The notes under the pieces: generated by a model
Databases searched by the model: none
Seen by the model: only the letters and a program-made list of their open reading frames with translations
Told to the model about the DNA's origin: nothing
Part shown: one piece after another, positions 48,043 through 60,170 of the stretch
Layout of the letters: each line of letters begins with the position of its first letter
How positions within the stretch are numbered: position 1 is the first letter of the stretch
Translations under genes and position numbers: made by a program
Origin: Cryptomeria japonica
Lineage: Eukaryota > Streptophyta > Pinopsida > Cupressales > Cupressaceae
Direction of reading: 5' to 3'
Assembly: GCF_030272615.1 (NCBI RefSeq)
Contig: NC_081408.1
Span: 303,217,450 to 303,281,449 of the forward strand
DNA: 64,000 nt

Positions 48043-50400
48043 ATTAAGAATTCCTTGTAAGGGGAAAAATTTCATCACACTCAGAAATTGCTTCATCTCT
48101 AGAAGAAGAGTACAACAATGAATTGATTAGAGGGTATAATTTTCTAGTTTAGCCTCAAATTTGAAAATTTATTTTTTTGAATTTCATTTTTTTTAAATAG
48201 AGGAAGTGTGTTTGGAAGTAACAGATAGATTTATTCACTTAAGAGACCATTATGTTCTATCAGACTAAGTGCGATTTCTTTTCATCTTGAGGCCCAGGGT
48301 TCTTTAAACAACAAGAATAGGTTTCTTGGAGAATTAAAAGTATTTTTTTGGACATATTCTTGGGATCCTCAGATTTGGCTCTGTAAAAATAGGTTGTTGT
48401 TATATGGAGCCTAATTAGACTCGGAGGTTAAATTTTCCCCACTTCTATCAGTGCAATTTACCCCCAAATTATTTAACGAGGGTCAAGGGGCATCACCCTC
48501 GAAAGCTCAAATGAATTTTATTATTTTATAAAGGCATCAGGAGTTATTTTTTCTATTGGCTGACACATTCTAACCCTATTTTTCTAACTAACATAAGTCT
48601 TGATAAAATGACTAACAGTTAGGGTTTTGTGTGGAGAATTTTGTAGCATTTTGGAGTGGTATTGAGTTGCAAGGGATTGTTGATTGTAATCAATTCAATT
48701 TGCTGGATAATAATAATATTGGACTCTCTGTTTGGTGGATGTAGCCCAAGTTTGGGTGAACCACGTTAAAAATTGTCTCTTCACTATTATTATTTTTGTG
48801 TATTTCATTCCTCTATTTAATCTTTATTTGCATTTAATTGATATTTTTTGCATGCAATTCCTTATATAGGGTACGGGTCACCTCACATTTATGGTTTCTA
48901 TAGTCTGGAATAATGGTGGCTAGGGTGGTAGCTTGTGGATCTCTCTTTCCAATTCATCCACCTCTTTTCAAAGATAAATTTTCTCTCAAGGTGGCCGCCA
49001 AATTGATACCACCAATTTGGAAAAGAATTTATTGAGCTTGCGTTGTCAAATACTATGTCTCTCTTAAGATCTTTTCTGATCATGACAAATATTTTTTGCT
49101 TTTTTGGCAGAATATGAGTATAATTAGGATTCATACTTATTAATTATTTGTGATGGTTAAAGATCATAGCCCTTTGTTTTTTCAATATTCTAAATTTATC
49201 TACTACCTAGTGGGGAAAAAGGAAACTTGGTAGATCATTCTAACATGAGCATGGAAATATGGATGTCTATCAAATAATTGCATCTCAAGCTTCCGTTGCA
49301 AGCTCATTCTATTTATTTATAATTTCCAAGTGTCCTATGGAATGTATTGGAGCCTAGAAAATTAAAGATATTTTTTGCTAGTGTGTCTAGTAGGGTTTGA
49401 GCAAAGCTAAAGGAAAATGGACTCCCCAATTCGCTTAGTTGCAACTAAAAGACAGATGGTGTTTCTAGAGGAAATCAAAGAGAAATGAATGCAAGAAGTT
49501 TAAAACATGTCCCATTTCATCATTGTCAGGGTAGTTAAGAAAAATCTTGGAGAAGAATTCTTGAGGAAAAGCCACAAATACAAGGTGAACATGGAAATTT
49601 AGACAGTTTTTGTGGCCACTCTCCTTCATATTGGACTATCAAAAGAGAAGAAAGAAGATTTTTGTAGAAAGGATTTTAAGGCAGACTTTTGGGGAGAGAT
49701 GAGCACAGTTTTGAGGAATATAGATGACAACCTCACTATTCCTCTACCAAAGGACTATAATGTGATTATCCGGAATGGGAAGCCTCCTCCAAGGTTTGTT
49801 GGAAATTAAAAAGAATGTCAACTTTCTTTGGAAATTTTTTAGATTCTCCAAGATAATAGAGAAGAATTGGATTAAAGAGTATTTAGAGGGGGATGGTGTC
49901 ACCTTGGTTTCTCCAAAAGATAGAATTGAAGGCTGGGTCAACGAATTTGAAGATCTCATGGAAGATTTGGGACCAAAACCCACTGATGAATCATTTTACT
50001 TCTCTTCTCGTTCTCCAATGTTGATTAAAGAAAGGGTTCCTATAATCCTAAGGCTTATTGACCCCTCTGGCTCAGGTTCTCTGACATCTCTAGGTTTGGA
50101 TCATGGATCCATTTGAAATTGCTCTTCTATCTGCATCGCCTTGATATAGGTGTTTTGAAAATAGTCTTCCTTATCTTCTCCAATTAGCTTATAAGATCCT
50201 TTATATCTTATCTCTTAGTTTTTGGTGTTTCAAACTAGTAGCTATTCTCTGGATTTTCTTGCTCTGGTTGGGCATATTGATGGTTGTAGATCTTTGTTCT
50301 CGGGTTGGCAACTTTCTTAGACCTTTTCAGACTTTTATGTTATATTTTATTAATATCAATATATTCGACATTAGCCCTTGATAAAGAAAAAACAAGAGGA
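48043..50400 (+). other. Decayed sequence, possible LINE-like remnant at the right end
   Basis: Open pieces at 49612-49809 (HIGLSKEKKEDFCRKDFKAD) and 49775-50116 overlap in different frames and carry no motif that I know. The end at 50330-50395 (ttttattaatatcaatatat, then gacattagcccttgataaag and an A-run) resembles the 3' ends of the ORF1-only LINE-like copies at 62.3 and 56.35 kb. That suggests a LINE-type insertion ending there. The first 850 bp hold nothing recognisable. Confidence 0.3.
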
Positions 50401-51012
50401 GAAAATAAATTATCAAAATATTTAACATAAAATATTATTAGTTTTAATGGTTGTTTTTAGAGTTTTAAAATATATATCAATTATTTAAAAATTCTACAAT
50501 AATATATGAAAAAAATAATTTAAAAAATATCAAATAATACAATTAAAAATTACATTCGAAAGTAAATAGTTATAAAATGTAAATAAAATAGTTTTTAGTC
50601 AAATTTTAAAATTTATATATCTATGTTTATATGTAGTAAATAAATCAGTATCTTTGAAACATGAAAGCATCAAACGATTTATTTTATCATGTACAGTTAA
50701 AAATTACATTTGCAAGTAAACAGTTATATGATGTGAATAAAATAGTTATTAATGAAATTTAAAATGTGTCTATCCATGTCATATGTAGTAAATAATATAG
50801 TAATAATAAAAGATTCTTAAGTAAAAGTAAATGTATTTGAATATTTATGTTTTTTATTTTATATTGTCAATTATGTATATAATTATAATAATATATTGAA
50901 TAACTTTTGAATATATCTCAAAAGTGAATGTTTAATAGATTTAAATTTTATAAGTATATATATACTCTATTCAAAAATATAATTTGAAACTTTTATACAT
51001 TTAATTTGTAGG
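50401..51012. other. AT-rich sequence without a gene
   Basis: A-rich and T-rich words dominate (aaaatatttaac, aaaaattacattcgaaagtaaa repeated as aaaaattacatttgcaagtaaa about 150 bp later). No coding trace is seen. Confidence 0.6.
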
Positions 51013-52378
51013 ATGTCTCGACAAAGAATAAATTTTGAAAATGAAAAGTAATGAAGAGAGTATCGAAGAGAATATGCTCGAGATTATATGAGACAACAAC
51101 ATGAACAAATGGCTAATGCACAAAGAGAGGAAGTGAGAAGTCTTGAAAATGAAAAGCAATAAAGAGAACCAAAGAGAATATGCGCGAAATTATATGAGAT
51201 AACGACATGAACAAATGACTGATGCCTAAAGCCAAGAATAAAGAAATTATCAAAACCAAGATGATAGAGAGAGACATGTGAAACATAAGGCATATATATG
51301 ACAGTGGAGGAAATTGAAGTTGAAATTAGAAAACATGCATTTGAGATGATAACACATTGTACACGAACATCTAAGGATAAGCAATTATATTCAGGAATTT
51401 TTTTGACCTCTTGTATCAAATTGGAAGACCAATAATTTTCTTTACTTTGAGTGAAATAGATATGTATTGGTCATATTTGCATGCACTAATGTCAAGGACA
51501 ACTAACTAATCCACAAAAAGCACAAAAGTAATCACAAAAAAATATTATTGACCACTTGCATATTACATGCACCTAGTATATACAACGGTTCGATGGGAAA
51601 TATTGCTAAAGAGAATGAAAGAAAAATATTTTTGGTCAAGATATGAATGGAATCATAAAGGATTGTCACATGTGTATGGATACATATGGTTAGAGGGAGA
51701 CCAAAAATAGACAACCTTGATTGAAAAAATGATCATGAAAAAAATTGCTCAAAAATATTTTGATTCTATTAAATTAATGTATGAAATCCACAGGGAGATC
51801 CACATCAACAAAACATACAAGTATGATATTAATTCGTAATTGTATATTTATTTAAAAATATATTATACTTATAATTTATATTTTAATGAATAAAACATAC
51901 ATTATATCATCAATGATAGGTCCCACAAAATTTTACACAATATCCATGCCTTCAAAATACACAACTAAGCTAGATAGGCTTAGAATGTGACCATCAATAA
52001 TTGCTCAATTGTGTCGAATGCCATACAATGTGTAAAGAGGGTGCTTGCCTTCATAAAAAAGAGAAAGAGTGTTAGTAGGTAAAATATTTAAATATTCATA
52101 TTTTTCTACTAAGAAATAATTAAATTGTCTATATAAATTAATTACCATTTATTTATAGGTGCAATGCACCATAGCCATTGCATCTGAATGGATCAAAATT
52201 ATTTGAAAGTCCAATTGTAAGTAACAAAATATATGAACTTGCTAGAAATGATGATCAAATAAACATACGTAATAATAACATACTTCAATTGTGGAGAGAA
52301 AGTATAGATTGGCAACCGATTCTTTCAAGACATGTTGTAATGAATTATATTACAAAGTATGCTGGAAAAAGTTGAAAA

Positions 52379-53564
52379 TATTGGCAATATGTAGGAATTG
52401 ATTATGTGTTGTCATTGATGTCAACACTGCTCTGGTTGGTTGCTGACCTACTCTAGTTGGACATGGTTTTGGAAGAGGTTATCAAAGATTCTTCTCTGGT
52501 ATGTTCAAATTGTTGGATTTGGTTTTGGAAGGATATTCATGATGATTATATGTATGTCATATTTAGTTGGTTCATGATTTGGTGCTCTAAAAGCTATTGA
52601 TTATGTTCTAGACTGGCGGTTGATGTTATTGGTCCCGGTTGGTGATATTTGATGAAATGGTTAAGTGGTTTTGATGTGGCTTCTAAAAATGGTTCTTAGT
52701 GTGCTAAAGGTGTTCTTGATCGTTTCCCAATTGTTTGGTGGCTTCACATTGGCTAGCATGAAGATTTGGTGATCCTCTTTGGGTCTGGTAGGATATTTTG
52801 TGTTATTGACACTGAGGATTTTTCCCGGTTGGTGTAACATGTTGCGGCTGATCTAGAATCCTCTCCGAAAGTGTTTGATGATTTGAAGATGTTATTTGGG
52901 TCCTTGGTCGACATGGATTGTGATCCAATTATTGTTTTATACATTGTAATGATAAATTTATATTAGGGTGGTCGACCTACTTGTTTAGGTCTATGCAACA
53001 TATAAATATGATTGTAAGATCTCATTGTAGGTCATGAATGAATAAATCATGGATGGATTCCATGCATAGATGAGAGAATAATGAATATATGTAGATGTGA
53101 AATAAGGTATGCAAGGTTGATAGAGGTTGTTGATCAAGTTGTATGAGGATTTAGTCCTTCGGTTCTGTTGCAGACAATGTGCTTAACTGGAACTATAACC
53201 AAGCATTAGGAGATGGTATTTCCATAGTTCATTTCCTCTAGATTGTAGTCCAATGATTATGTAAGTTTGTGAGACTTCCCTTTTGTGTTGAGGAGTGTCT
53301 TCTAGGAAGTTAGCCTGATTGCAAGTGCAATCGACACTATAATATTTTTGCATACTATTGCAGAAGTATTATCTGATTGTCAGTAGGGTTTCCCACCTTG
53401 GTTTTTCCCTTCACTAGGTTTTCCACATCAAAATATTCGTGTTATGTGTTGTGTACTCTCATTCTTTATCTTTCATAGTTTTGTTCTCATTTTTCTCTAG
53501 TAGAGGGTTTATAATTTGCATTCACCCCCCCACCCTCTCAGTTTTCCTCCAGTTCATCCTAACA
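52379..53564 (+). mobile_element. Solo LTR (copia-like) inserted in the Helitron gene
   Basis: It is flanked by GAAAA on both sides (52374-52378 and 53565-53569). The ends are TATTGG and CCTAACA, an imperfect inverted pair. The interior near the end (ggttttccacatcaaaatat, then cgtgttatgtgttgtgtact) is typical of plant copia LTRs. No internal domain or second LTR is present, so it is a recombination-derived solo LTR. The Helitron frame resumes right after it with EKSLKTYH. Confidence 0.8.
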
Positions 53565-53599
53565 GAAAAGAGTTTAAAAACATATCATAAAATATTTTT

Positions 53600-54895
53600 T
53601 ATTAAGAAAGAAGAAAGAAAAAATGGTGCTAACCCTTAATACAATAGCCCATAAACAGTAAGAGATACAACAAAATAGGGGAGCAAGCCTTAAAAAACAA
53701 TGTTGAATAGGTAAAAAGGGAAAAAACTTATCAAACCAGAATCAACAATAGTAAGAAGCACCACCTCATCATGAGTAAAGGTGTTGTCCTCATAGGAGGA
53801 GTCACCGGAAGCATCAAAATCATTGAGCATCAAGTGATTAGTTGTAGCATCCTTCCACCACATAGCATCACCTTTGTGATGTAGAAGAGAGAAGTCTGAA
53901 GCTAAATGGCCTATTGAGAAACATTTTCGACAATGAAAGGGGATGCCTTCATTGGCAAATGGTTGAGTCCAAGGCCTATCCTCAACCATAAGATCCACAT
54001 CCCCAAGGAGTAGAAAAGAGATGTCAATGTTGATTAAGATGAGGGCAAAGGTAGAATGACCCATAGACGATGTGGTATCATCAACCTTTAATAAACACCC
54101 AATAAAGTTGCCAATGGCCTCATAGCAATAATTCTCCCAAAAATGAAGGCGAAGATTAAGAAGACGAACCCAAATCAAACACATATTAAGAGGTTCGGTA
54201 AGAGGGTTAAAAGTAGTCTTGTATTTAACCAAAAGAGAATGATCTCCCCAAACCCACAAATTGCCTAAAATCAAGTCACGATCAGACGAAGAGGCAAAGG
54301 AAGCAATGAAAAATCCTTTAGAACAAGGAAAAAGATAAATTCTATGAGCAACCAAAGGCTTCCAAAAGTCACTCACCCAATGATGAAGGTCCAAGAGCGA
54401 AGGACACAATCCAACAAATCTACACACTAGTGCACACTATTAGTAGAAACTAATGTTGTCAACAACATCCTTTCAATAGACCACCACAAGGGAGGACTTG
54501 GCACAAGGAAGAGGATGAACCCCCTTAGGGGGATGAGAAGAATATTTGGCCACATGAGAAAAGATACATTTACTAGAGAAGGAGGAAGGTCTTGGCTTAA
54601 CACCCACAACTAGGTCACCACCAACAACAACAAAGACAACACTAGTGTATCCCTGAAATGAGCAAAAACACCAAGTAGAAAATCCTCAGCACTAATGCCC
54701 AAAGGAAGGGCATCAACAAGGGGGACACCCAAACCAAGCCCAGCAGAAATGGTGGCACCAATAGGATCAGTATCCCTAGTATGGGGAGGGAGGGGTGAAC
54801 CAACCAACATAGAGACAAAGGCTCTAGGGGGAGTTGTAGACGAAGCAACAACATTCAAATTATTTTACGTAGGAGTATCATTGGCCATCAGAGTG
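53600..54895 (-). pseudogene. LINE-like ORF1 copy A (DUF4283 plus zinc knuckle), 5' end near 54.9 kb
   Basis: Plant L1-type LINEs often have an ORF1 with DUF4283 and a CCHC knuckle that binds RNA. Here the N-terminal part is at 54858-54430, and the DUF4283 core is in 54427-53690: HWVSDFWKPLVAHRIYLFPC, SKGFFIASFASSSDRDLILG, MCLIWVRLLNLRLHFWENYC, then CRKCFSIGHLASDF. In the knuckle C-x2-C-x4-H-x4-C the last Cys is Phe. It is followed by WWKDATTNHLMLN and an acidic end. The 3' untranslated end contains ttaagggttagcacc and a T-rich/A-rich tail near 53600. No RT follows. It was inserted into the Helitron pseudogene. Confidence 0.7.
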
Positions 54896-54923
54896 GGAGA
54901 GAGGAGTACTTGTTGTAAATATT

Positions 54924-55580
54924 GAAAACCCAAATGAAGCTACATCAAGGGAATCTAGGACTTCAACATTGAAGCACAAGAAACATGCCATATATTATTA
55001 GAGTTATCATTAGTAGAAAGTAGTAGATTATAAATGTTACATTAAATGTTTCAAGGTAGGTGTTCAACACAATGATAAAAAATGAAGAAAATGATGGTTA
55101 CCTAAAATATTTCATTCACAGATATATAGAAAACCCAAATGAAGCTACATCAAGGGCATACAGGACTTCAACGTTTAAACACAAGAAACATGTCATATGT
55201 TAACAACAAACATCAAGTTTCCACAATCCATGAGATATTATTCCTGGTTGTTTCTAGATTCGATTGTGTATGAGCTTTTGCATCAACGTTTCGGATCACA
55301 CTCTGTGATCCATCATCAGGATTAAAGAGAGCATGCAGAATTGAAAAGATATCTCATGATGATGTATCAGGGAGTGTGATTCAAAATGTTGATGCAAAAA
55401 ATCATACACAATCGAATCTAAAAACAACCAAAAATAATGTCATATGTTATTAGAGTTGCCATTACTAGAAAGAAGTCTAGAGTATTTGTTACATTAAATG
55501 TTTAAAGAGAGGTGTTCAAGCCAATGATAAAAAATGAAGAAAATGATGGTCACCTAAAACATTTCATTCAAAGATATATG
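54924..55580 (+). repeat. Local direct duplication (unit about 205 bp) inside the Helitron pseudogene
   Basis: Copy 1 is 54924-55128 and copy 2 starts at 55129. Both begin gaaaacccaaatgaagctac and contain acaagaaacatg(c/t)catat, and both end in aaaatgatgg(t/c)yacctaaaa and ttcattca. Copy 2 is longer by 247 bp because of a hairpin insertion and its target duplication. The duplicated text includes the AQETCH coding segment. Confidence 0.85.
55203..55436. mobile_element. Hairpin insertion (foldback/MITE-like), 234 bp, with 13-bp target duplication
   Basis: atgtcatatgtta occurs at 55190-55202 and again at 55437-55449, bracketing the insert. Copy 1 of the surrounding duplication lacks the insert, giving the empty site. 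Inside, about 67 bp at 55237-55303 are the near-perfect reverse complement of 55372-55438 (agattcgattgtgtatga against tcatacacaatcgaatct). The left arm also holds an exact palindrome ggatcacactctgtgatcc. A 34-bp unpaired piece lies at the left end. A 13-bp duplication is long for a DNA transposon MITE. Confidence 0.8.
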
Positions 55581-56214
55581 GATAAACTATATGCAATGGA
55601 AATTGTCACACTTATGGATACAATAGATGATGGACTTATAATTCCATTATAACAAATGGGATGCAAAGAATATGATAATGATTGAATGATCTAGTTTTTC
55701 CAAAATTTAGCACCACACTTGCACATCAATCAAAGTACAAAGAGATATTGGACTTGCCGATACTACAATTATATTAGATTGAGTCACTGAATTATAATCC
55801 ATGGCATTTGCAATGAAGTATTTAATATGAAACTAAATATGATAATGATTATAAAGATGTTGATGATTATTTACAAAATGATCAAAATGCAATTGAACAT
55901 AAGTGGAATATAATATCAAGATTACAACATGAACAAATTATGGATGTACAACATATTTATAAATATGTTGGTTAGAACATTGCATGCCACATTCTGGATG
56001 CTACTAGCTAAGATATCTTAAATACATATAGATTATGGATGTAACAAAAATAAATATGTTGGGTAGAACATACATGACACGTTGCATATGCTACTAGCTT
56101 AGATATCTCTTAAATCCATATATCCACCAAGAAATACAATCTTGATGTGGCGATCTATTCTCAATAACAATTTATATTTTAAATATAAACACCTCAAAAC
56201 TATATAGTTTATTA

Positions 56215-56345
56215 ATGAGCCTCCTCCAATCAATCCAATTGGGAATCAAACATTAAATGTGTGTTGGTTCACTCCCCAAGATGGTTGATAGAAGGTGAAT
56301 TTCAATGGGTCCTCTAAGGGTAACCCCAAGAGTGTATGGTGCAGG
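56215..56345 (+). pseudogene. RNase H-like domain, 5' part, cut by a LINE-like insertion
   Basis: The frame gives CWFTPQDG, two stops, and KVNFNGSSKGNP, then a shift into RVYGAGYVFD. This is the start of an RVT_3-type RNase H (F-x-G-S-x-K-G-N-P and G-A-G). The domain appears to continue at about 57840, past the minus-strand insertion. Confidence 0.55.
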
Positions 56346-57836
56346 ATATGTTTTTGATTAAAAAGAAGCGTTAACTAGGGCACCAACCCTTTAACATAGT
56401 CAGAGACTATCAAAAAGAAAATCCTGCAAGTAGTAAAAAATGACACATCGGAGAAAGCCCCGAACAAGTATGGTCAAACAAAAGAAAGAGACTTGTCTAA
56501 CCTTCAATAACTCAAACCCAACTCAAGGAGCGACAAGGACACTCAAGCCTTGACAAGGAGGGGGTTGGGGGGTTGGGGAGGACTTCCCTTTCCACCTGCG
56601 AGAAACAACAGTCCAAAAAATATTATCATTGGAACCATCAAGGGAATCACCAAGCGGTAAGGATCCTGCTTGGAAAGCATCAATAAAGCAAGCAAAAAGT
56701 TGTCACAGGACAAAATCCAGCTACTGTAGAACAAGAGGGGTCTATTGTAGAATAGTAGGCTATTGTAGAGGAGCGACATCAAGAGTAGAACTAGTAGGTG
56801 TAGAGCGGAGCTACAAGTCAAGGGCAATAAGGGTTTAATCCTCTAGGGCAAGAGGAACCAAAATAGTGGAATCTACTGCAGCATCAGAAGGAGTAAGAGG
56901 CACCTCAGCCTCCCGAGAGGAGTTATCTGAACCAGGATCAACAACATAGATGGTCAAATAATCAGTAGTAGCATCCTTCCACCAAGTAGCAACACCTTTG
57001 TGGTGTGAAATAGAGAAGTCTAAAGAAAGATGACCTGTAGAGAAACACTTCCAACAACGAAACAGGAGGCCCTCAAAATCCAACGGTTGTGACCAAGTCC
57101 AATCCCTAACCATGAGAACCATATCTTCTAAGAGAGGCGAGGAGATGTCAATACCAACTAAGATGCGGGTAAAAGTAGTGTGGTCCATTGAAGACATAGC
57201 ATCATTGACCTTTAAGAAACAATCAATAGAGTTATCGATAGCCTCATAGAAACAATGCTTCCAAAAATGAAGAGGGAGATTTGGAAGGTGAACCCAAATT
57301 GGATGCACACATTAGTAGAGGTCACATAGTGAAGGCTAAAGCTCAGAGAATCTACACACTAAATCATAGCTTTGGTAGAGCCCAATGTTGTCCACCATAG
57401 CATGTCCACAAACCACCACATAGGTGGGTTTGGCATAGGGAAGAGGATGAACCCCTTTGGAGGGCTAGGCAGCAGATATGGCTAGACAAGCAAAGCTACA
57501 CCTACCAACAAAGGAAGGTTTGGGGAAGACCTCAACATCCATAGGATCAGTAGAAACCAGTTGAGAAGCATCCCCCAAAGAGTCAACACCAATGATAGAG
57601 TCAACCCTAGGAGCATTAAAGCCAGACGAATTCTATAGCGTAATGCGAGCATCACAACTAGTCAAGCTGCCAACACAATCCTTAGGGGAGGGGGCATGCA
57701 AGCCATCACCCAGACCATCAGGTGCACTAGGAAGGAGGATGATAGTGGAACCATGTGTAGGAGAGCCATTGCAGGCCATTGTAGAAGCATTTTTCAGAAT
57801 CACCGCTTGGGCGAGAGAAGAAACGGGAGTCGTCAT
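56346..57836 (-). pseudogene. LINE-like ORF1 copy B (DUF4283 plus zinc knuckle)
   Basis: An N-terminal open piece begins at 57836 (MTTPVSSLAQAVILKNAST). The DUF4283 part 57308-56835 has HPIWVHLPNLPLHFWKHCFY and ILVGIDISSPLLEDMVLMVR. The knuckle reads CWKCFSTGHLSLDFS, again with Phe for the last Cys, and is followed by WWKDATTDYLTIYVVD. The C-terminal part 56827-56543 ends in GGKGSPPQPPNPLLVKA. The 3' end (minus strand: gttaaagggttggtgcccta then gttaac and an A-rich tail near 56345) matches copy C. The ORF is broken between 57633 and 57308 and again near 56835. Confidence 0.7.
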
Positions 57837-58260
57837 TGAAGATAAAATTTGTGTAGGAATTGTTATTAGAGACTAGAAGGGTAATATTATTGCCATGTGA
57901 GTGAAGAAATTATTTGTAGGAACGAGTAATATTGTAGAAGCACAAGTGGCCTTTCTCGTTGTATAATGGGGGGAAAAAATGGGAATTCAAAAGCTACATT
58001 TAGAGGTAGATTCTGTAATTATAGTAAATGCAATTTTGAAGGGGGAAGCTCAGGCATGGCATCTCAATAAATAAATTTATGCCATCAAAAATATTTTTAA
58101 ATCCTTTAATGATTATTCTGTCACAGATGTACGACACGAAGGAAATGAAGTAGTTGATGCCCTTTCAAAGTGGGCATTGATACACATGAAAGATGTAAGA
58201 AATATTTTTATTGATGATGTCGACATTAGGGAGTATGTTGTCATTTGAGTTAGCAATGAA
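57837..58260 (+). pseudogene. RNase H-like domain, 3' part
   Basis: The frame gives CVGIVIRD, a stop, KGNIIAM, then GTSNIVEAQVAF (the T-N-x-x-E-A-x region). It continues LHLEVDSVIIVNAILKGEAQ (catalytic-type Asp in EVDS) and VTDVRHEGNEVVDALSKWAL (RHEGNxxxDxL, the last motif). The R-x-x-N-x-x-A-D-x-L motif makes the RNase H assignment firm. Stops interrupt it. It continues the 56215-56345 piece on the far side of LINE-like copy B. Confidence 0.7.
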
Positions 58261-58299
58261 TTTTAGAATGACTGAGTGTGATTGGACAAGGTTTCTAAT

Positions 58300-59015
58300 T
58301 TCATTATTTAAAGGTGGCGGTGGTTGAGTTGTGAATTGTTTTGAATTGTTTGGTGAATAAGTGTATGTGCAGATGAAAGCCACATTCACATTGTATAACT
58401 CTAAGCAACAACTGGCCTTTGAGGGGGATATCTTTGCTAAAAGTCTAAAGTGCATTTTCAAATCTAGAGATGGGGTCAAACTACAAATTTTTGAAATGAT
58501 TTTGGGAGATCACTTTCGTCGAACAATGCATAGATATAGGACAAATATGGATGTCACAATGGTAATGACTTAGGCTTCAGAACTAGCAGAGGAGGAGGAT
58601 GTAGTTTAGTGGGTTTGAAAGAATGTGTGAAGGTCGATTGGCTTTGTGGGCTAAATTCGATTCTGGAGTGGGCTTTACTATGTGTTGGGTTTAATATTGG
58701 TGAAGGTCTAGAAAATGAAGATGAATTTGAGATTCATGAGTTGGTCCCTTTTGTGAGGTGGCCTTTCAGTGTGAGTGGAGAGGAGAGAAGGGCAGAAGGA
58801 GCAATAGGGTGGCATTCTCTAAAGATTTTTCTACATGAAAAAAAACTGTAGAGGATTGCAGAGGGGAATAATTTGAACGAAAAGCAAGAGGCAAAGTGAG
58901 TGAAGAGAAATAGGAAGGTGGTGGACGAAGCAAAGGTGTCTTTAGCTGGTCCACACAGGATAGGTTGATGTTGCACGACATGATGTGGGTGGTGGACACT
59001 AGTATCAAATTTCAT
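58300..59015 (+). pseudogene. Unrecognised module following the RNase H-like domain
   Basis: The best-preserved copy is open at 58361-58573: MKATFTLYNSKQQLAFEGDI, then FAKSLKCIFKSRDGVKLQIF, then EMILGDHFRRTMHRYRTNMD. It aligns by eye with 23320-23580 and 20160-20340. A second open block at 58609-58851 (KECVKVDWLCGLNSILEWAL) may belong to it. No known domain is recognised. The order RNase H then module repeats that at 22.7-23.6 kb. A poly-A-signal-like tail (aatatcaataaaatta) lies at about 59260. Confidence 0.45.
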
Positions 59016-59282
59016 AGGGTTTTATATGTTTCTCTTTTAGTCGTTATGGGTGAACCATGGATGGTTAGCTTGGGCCTTTTTTAGATGTCGGAATATATAA
59101 AAAAAATTGTTTGGATGTATCTAGAAGGAATTAGGCCCTACTTGATTGTAAATTTGCTAAATTGTGAAACTGTGAAGCAATTATCAGTTTGGTTTTCGAA
59201 TGGTTAGGGTTTTTGGTGATAAAAGTATACTTTTACTTCTCATATGTACATCTTTTTGAATATCAATAAAATTATCTATTGT

Positions 59283-59301
59283 CGACCTATATGTATATGT
59301 A

Positions 59302-59357
<56 letters not shown>

Positions 59358-59396
59358 CACATATATACACATACACATACATAAATACATATATAC

Positions 59397-59427
<31 letters not shown>

Positions 59428-59666
59428 TGTATGTATGTGTGTATCTATGTACGTGTGTATATACATATATATGCATATATATATACACATATATAAATAC
59501 ATATATATACATGTATATATATAGACATATATGCATATTTGTATGTATATACATACATGTATGTATGTATATATATACATATAGATGTATTAATATGTGT
59601 ATATATGTATACATATATATACATATATATGTGTATATATGTATATATGTATACATATATACACAT

Positions 59667-59698
<32 letters not shown>

Positions 59699-60170
59699 GT
59701 ATATATATAAATGTATGTATTTATATACATGTATATGTACACACACACACACACTATATATATATATATATGTACATATATATATCTATATATATATATA
59801 TGTGTGTACATATATATATGTATATGCATATATATGTGTGTGTGTGTGTATTTATATGTATATGTATATGTATATGTATGTATATATGTATATATGTATA
59901 TATGTATATATATGTATGTATGTATAGTGTGTATATGTATAATATATATATGTATACACACACATATAAATACATTTATATACATATGGATATGTATATA
60001 TATGTATTTATATATATGTATGTGTATATATATGTATGTATATATGTATATATATGTGTACATGTATATGTATATATATACATATACACATACACATACA
60101 TATACATACATATACATATACATGTATACATATACATATATGTATACAGGTATATATGTACACACATAGA
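59283..60170. repeat. Compound TA/TG/CA microsatellite, about 890 bp
   Basis: Blocks of gtatgt, gtat, ta, ca and atac alternate, with sub-blocks such as gtatgt x9 (59300-59354), gtat x10 (59400-59440) and ca x10 (59670-59690). All open frames across it (Tyr/Ile/Val/Met/Cys or Thr/His/Ile-rich) are artefacts. It lies directly after a candidate LINE-type 3' end. Confidence 0.97.

Larger units (their letters stand above)
51013..56150 (+). pseudogene. Helitron Rep/helicase-type protein, heavily interrupted pseudogene
   Basis: Helitrons are rolling-circle transposons that encode a Rep-helicase. Matches in order: an N-terminal basic helical region (MSRQRINFENEK ... EYARDYMRQQHEQMANAQRE) from 51013; a HVYGYIWLEG block near 51670, where the family has an H-x-H-G-x-L-W-L motif; LWRESIDWQPILSRHVVMNY with ITKYAGKS at 52290-52375, the classical helitron_like_N end; EKSLKTYHKIF at 53567-53599 after a solo LTR; and AQETCHILLELSLVESSRL near 54970 after a LINE-like insertion, the family's x-AQExxHxLLxLPL segment. 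After 55.6 kb the match is weak. No helicase Walker motif was seen. Interruptions: a solo LTR, a minus-strand LINE-like copy, a local duplication and a hairpin insertion, plus many stops. Confidence 0.7.

Noticed and set aside
53439-53639. 66-codon open frame as a separate gene
   Set aside because: Its first half lies in the solo LTR and its second half is the resumed Helitron frame (EKSLKTYH), so it crosses an insertion border.
57592-57876. 94-codon plus-strand open frame
   Set aside because: It is mostly antisense to the N-terminal part of LINE-like copy B, and only its last residues belong to the RNase H-like frame.
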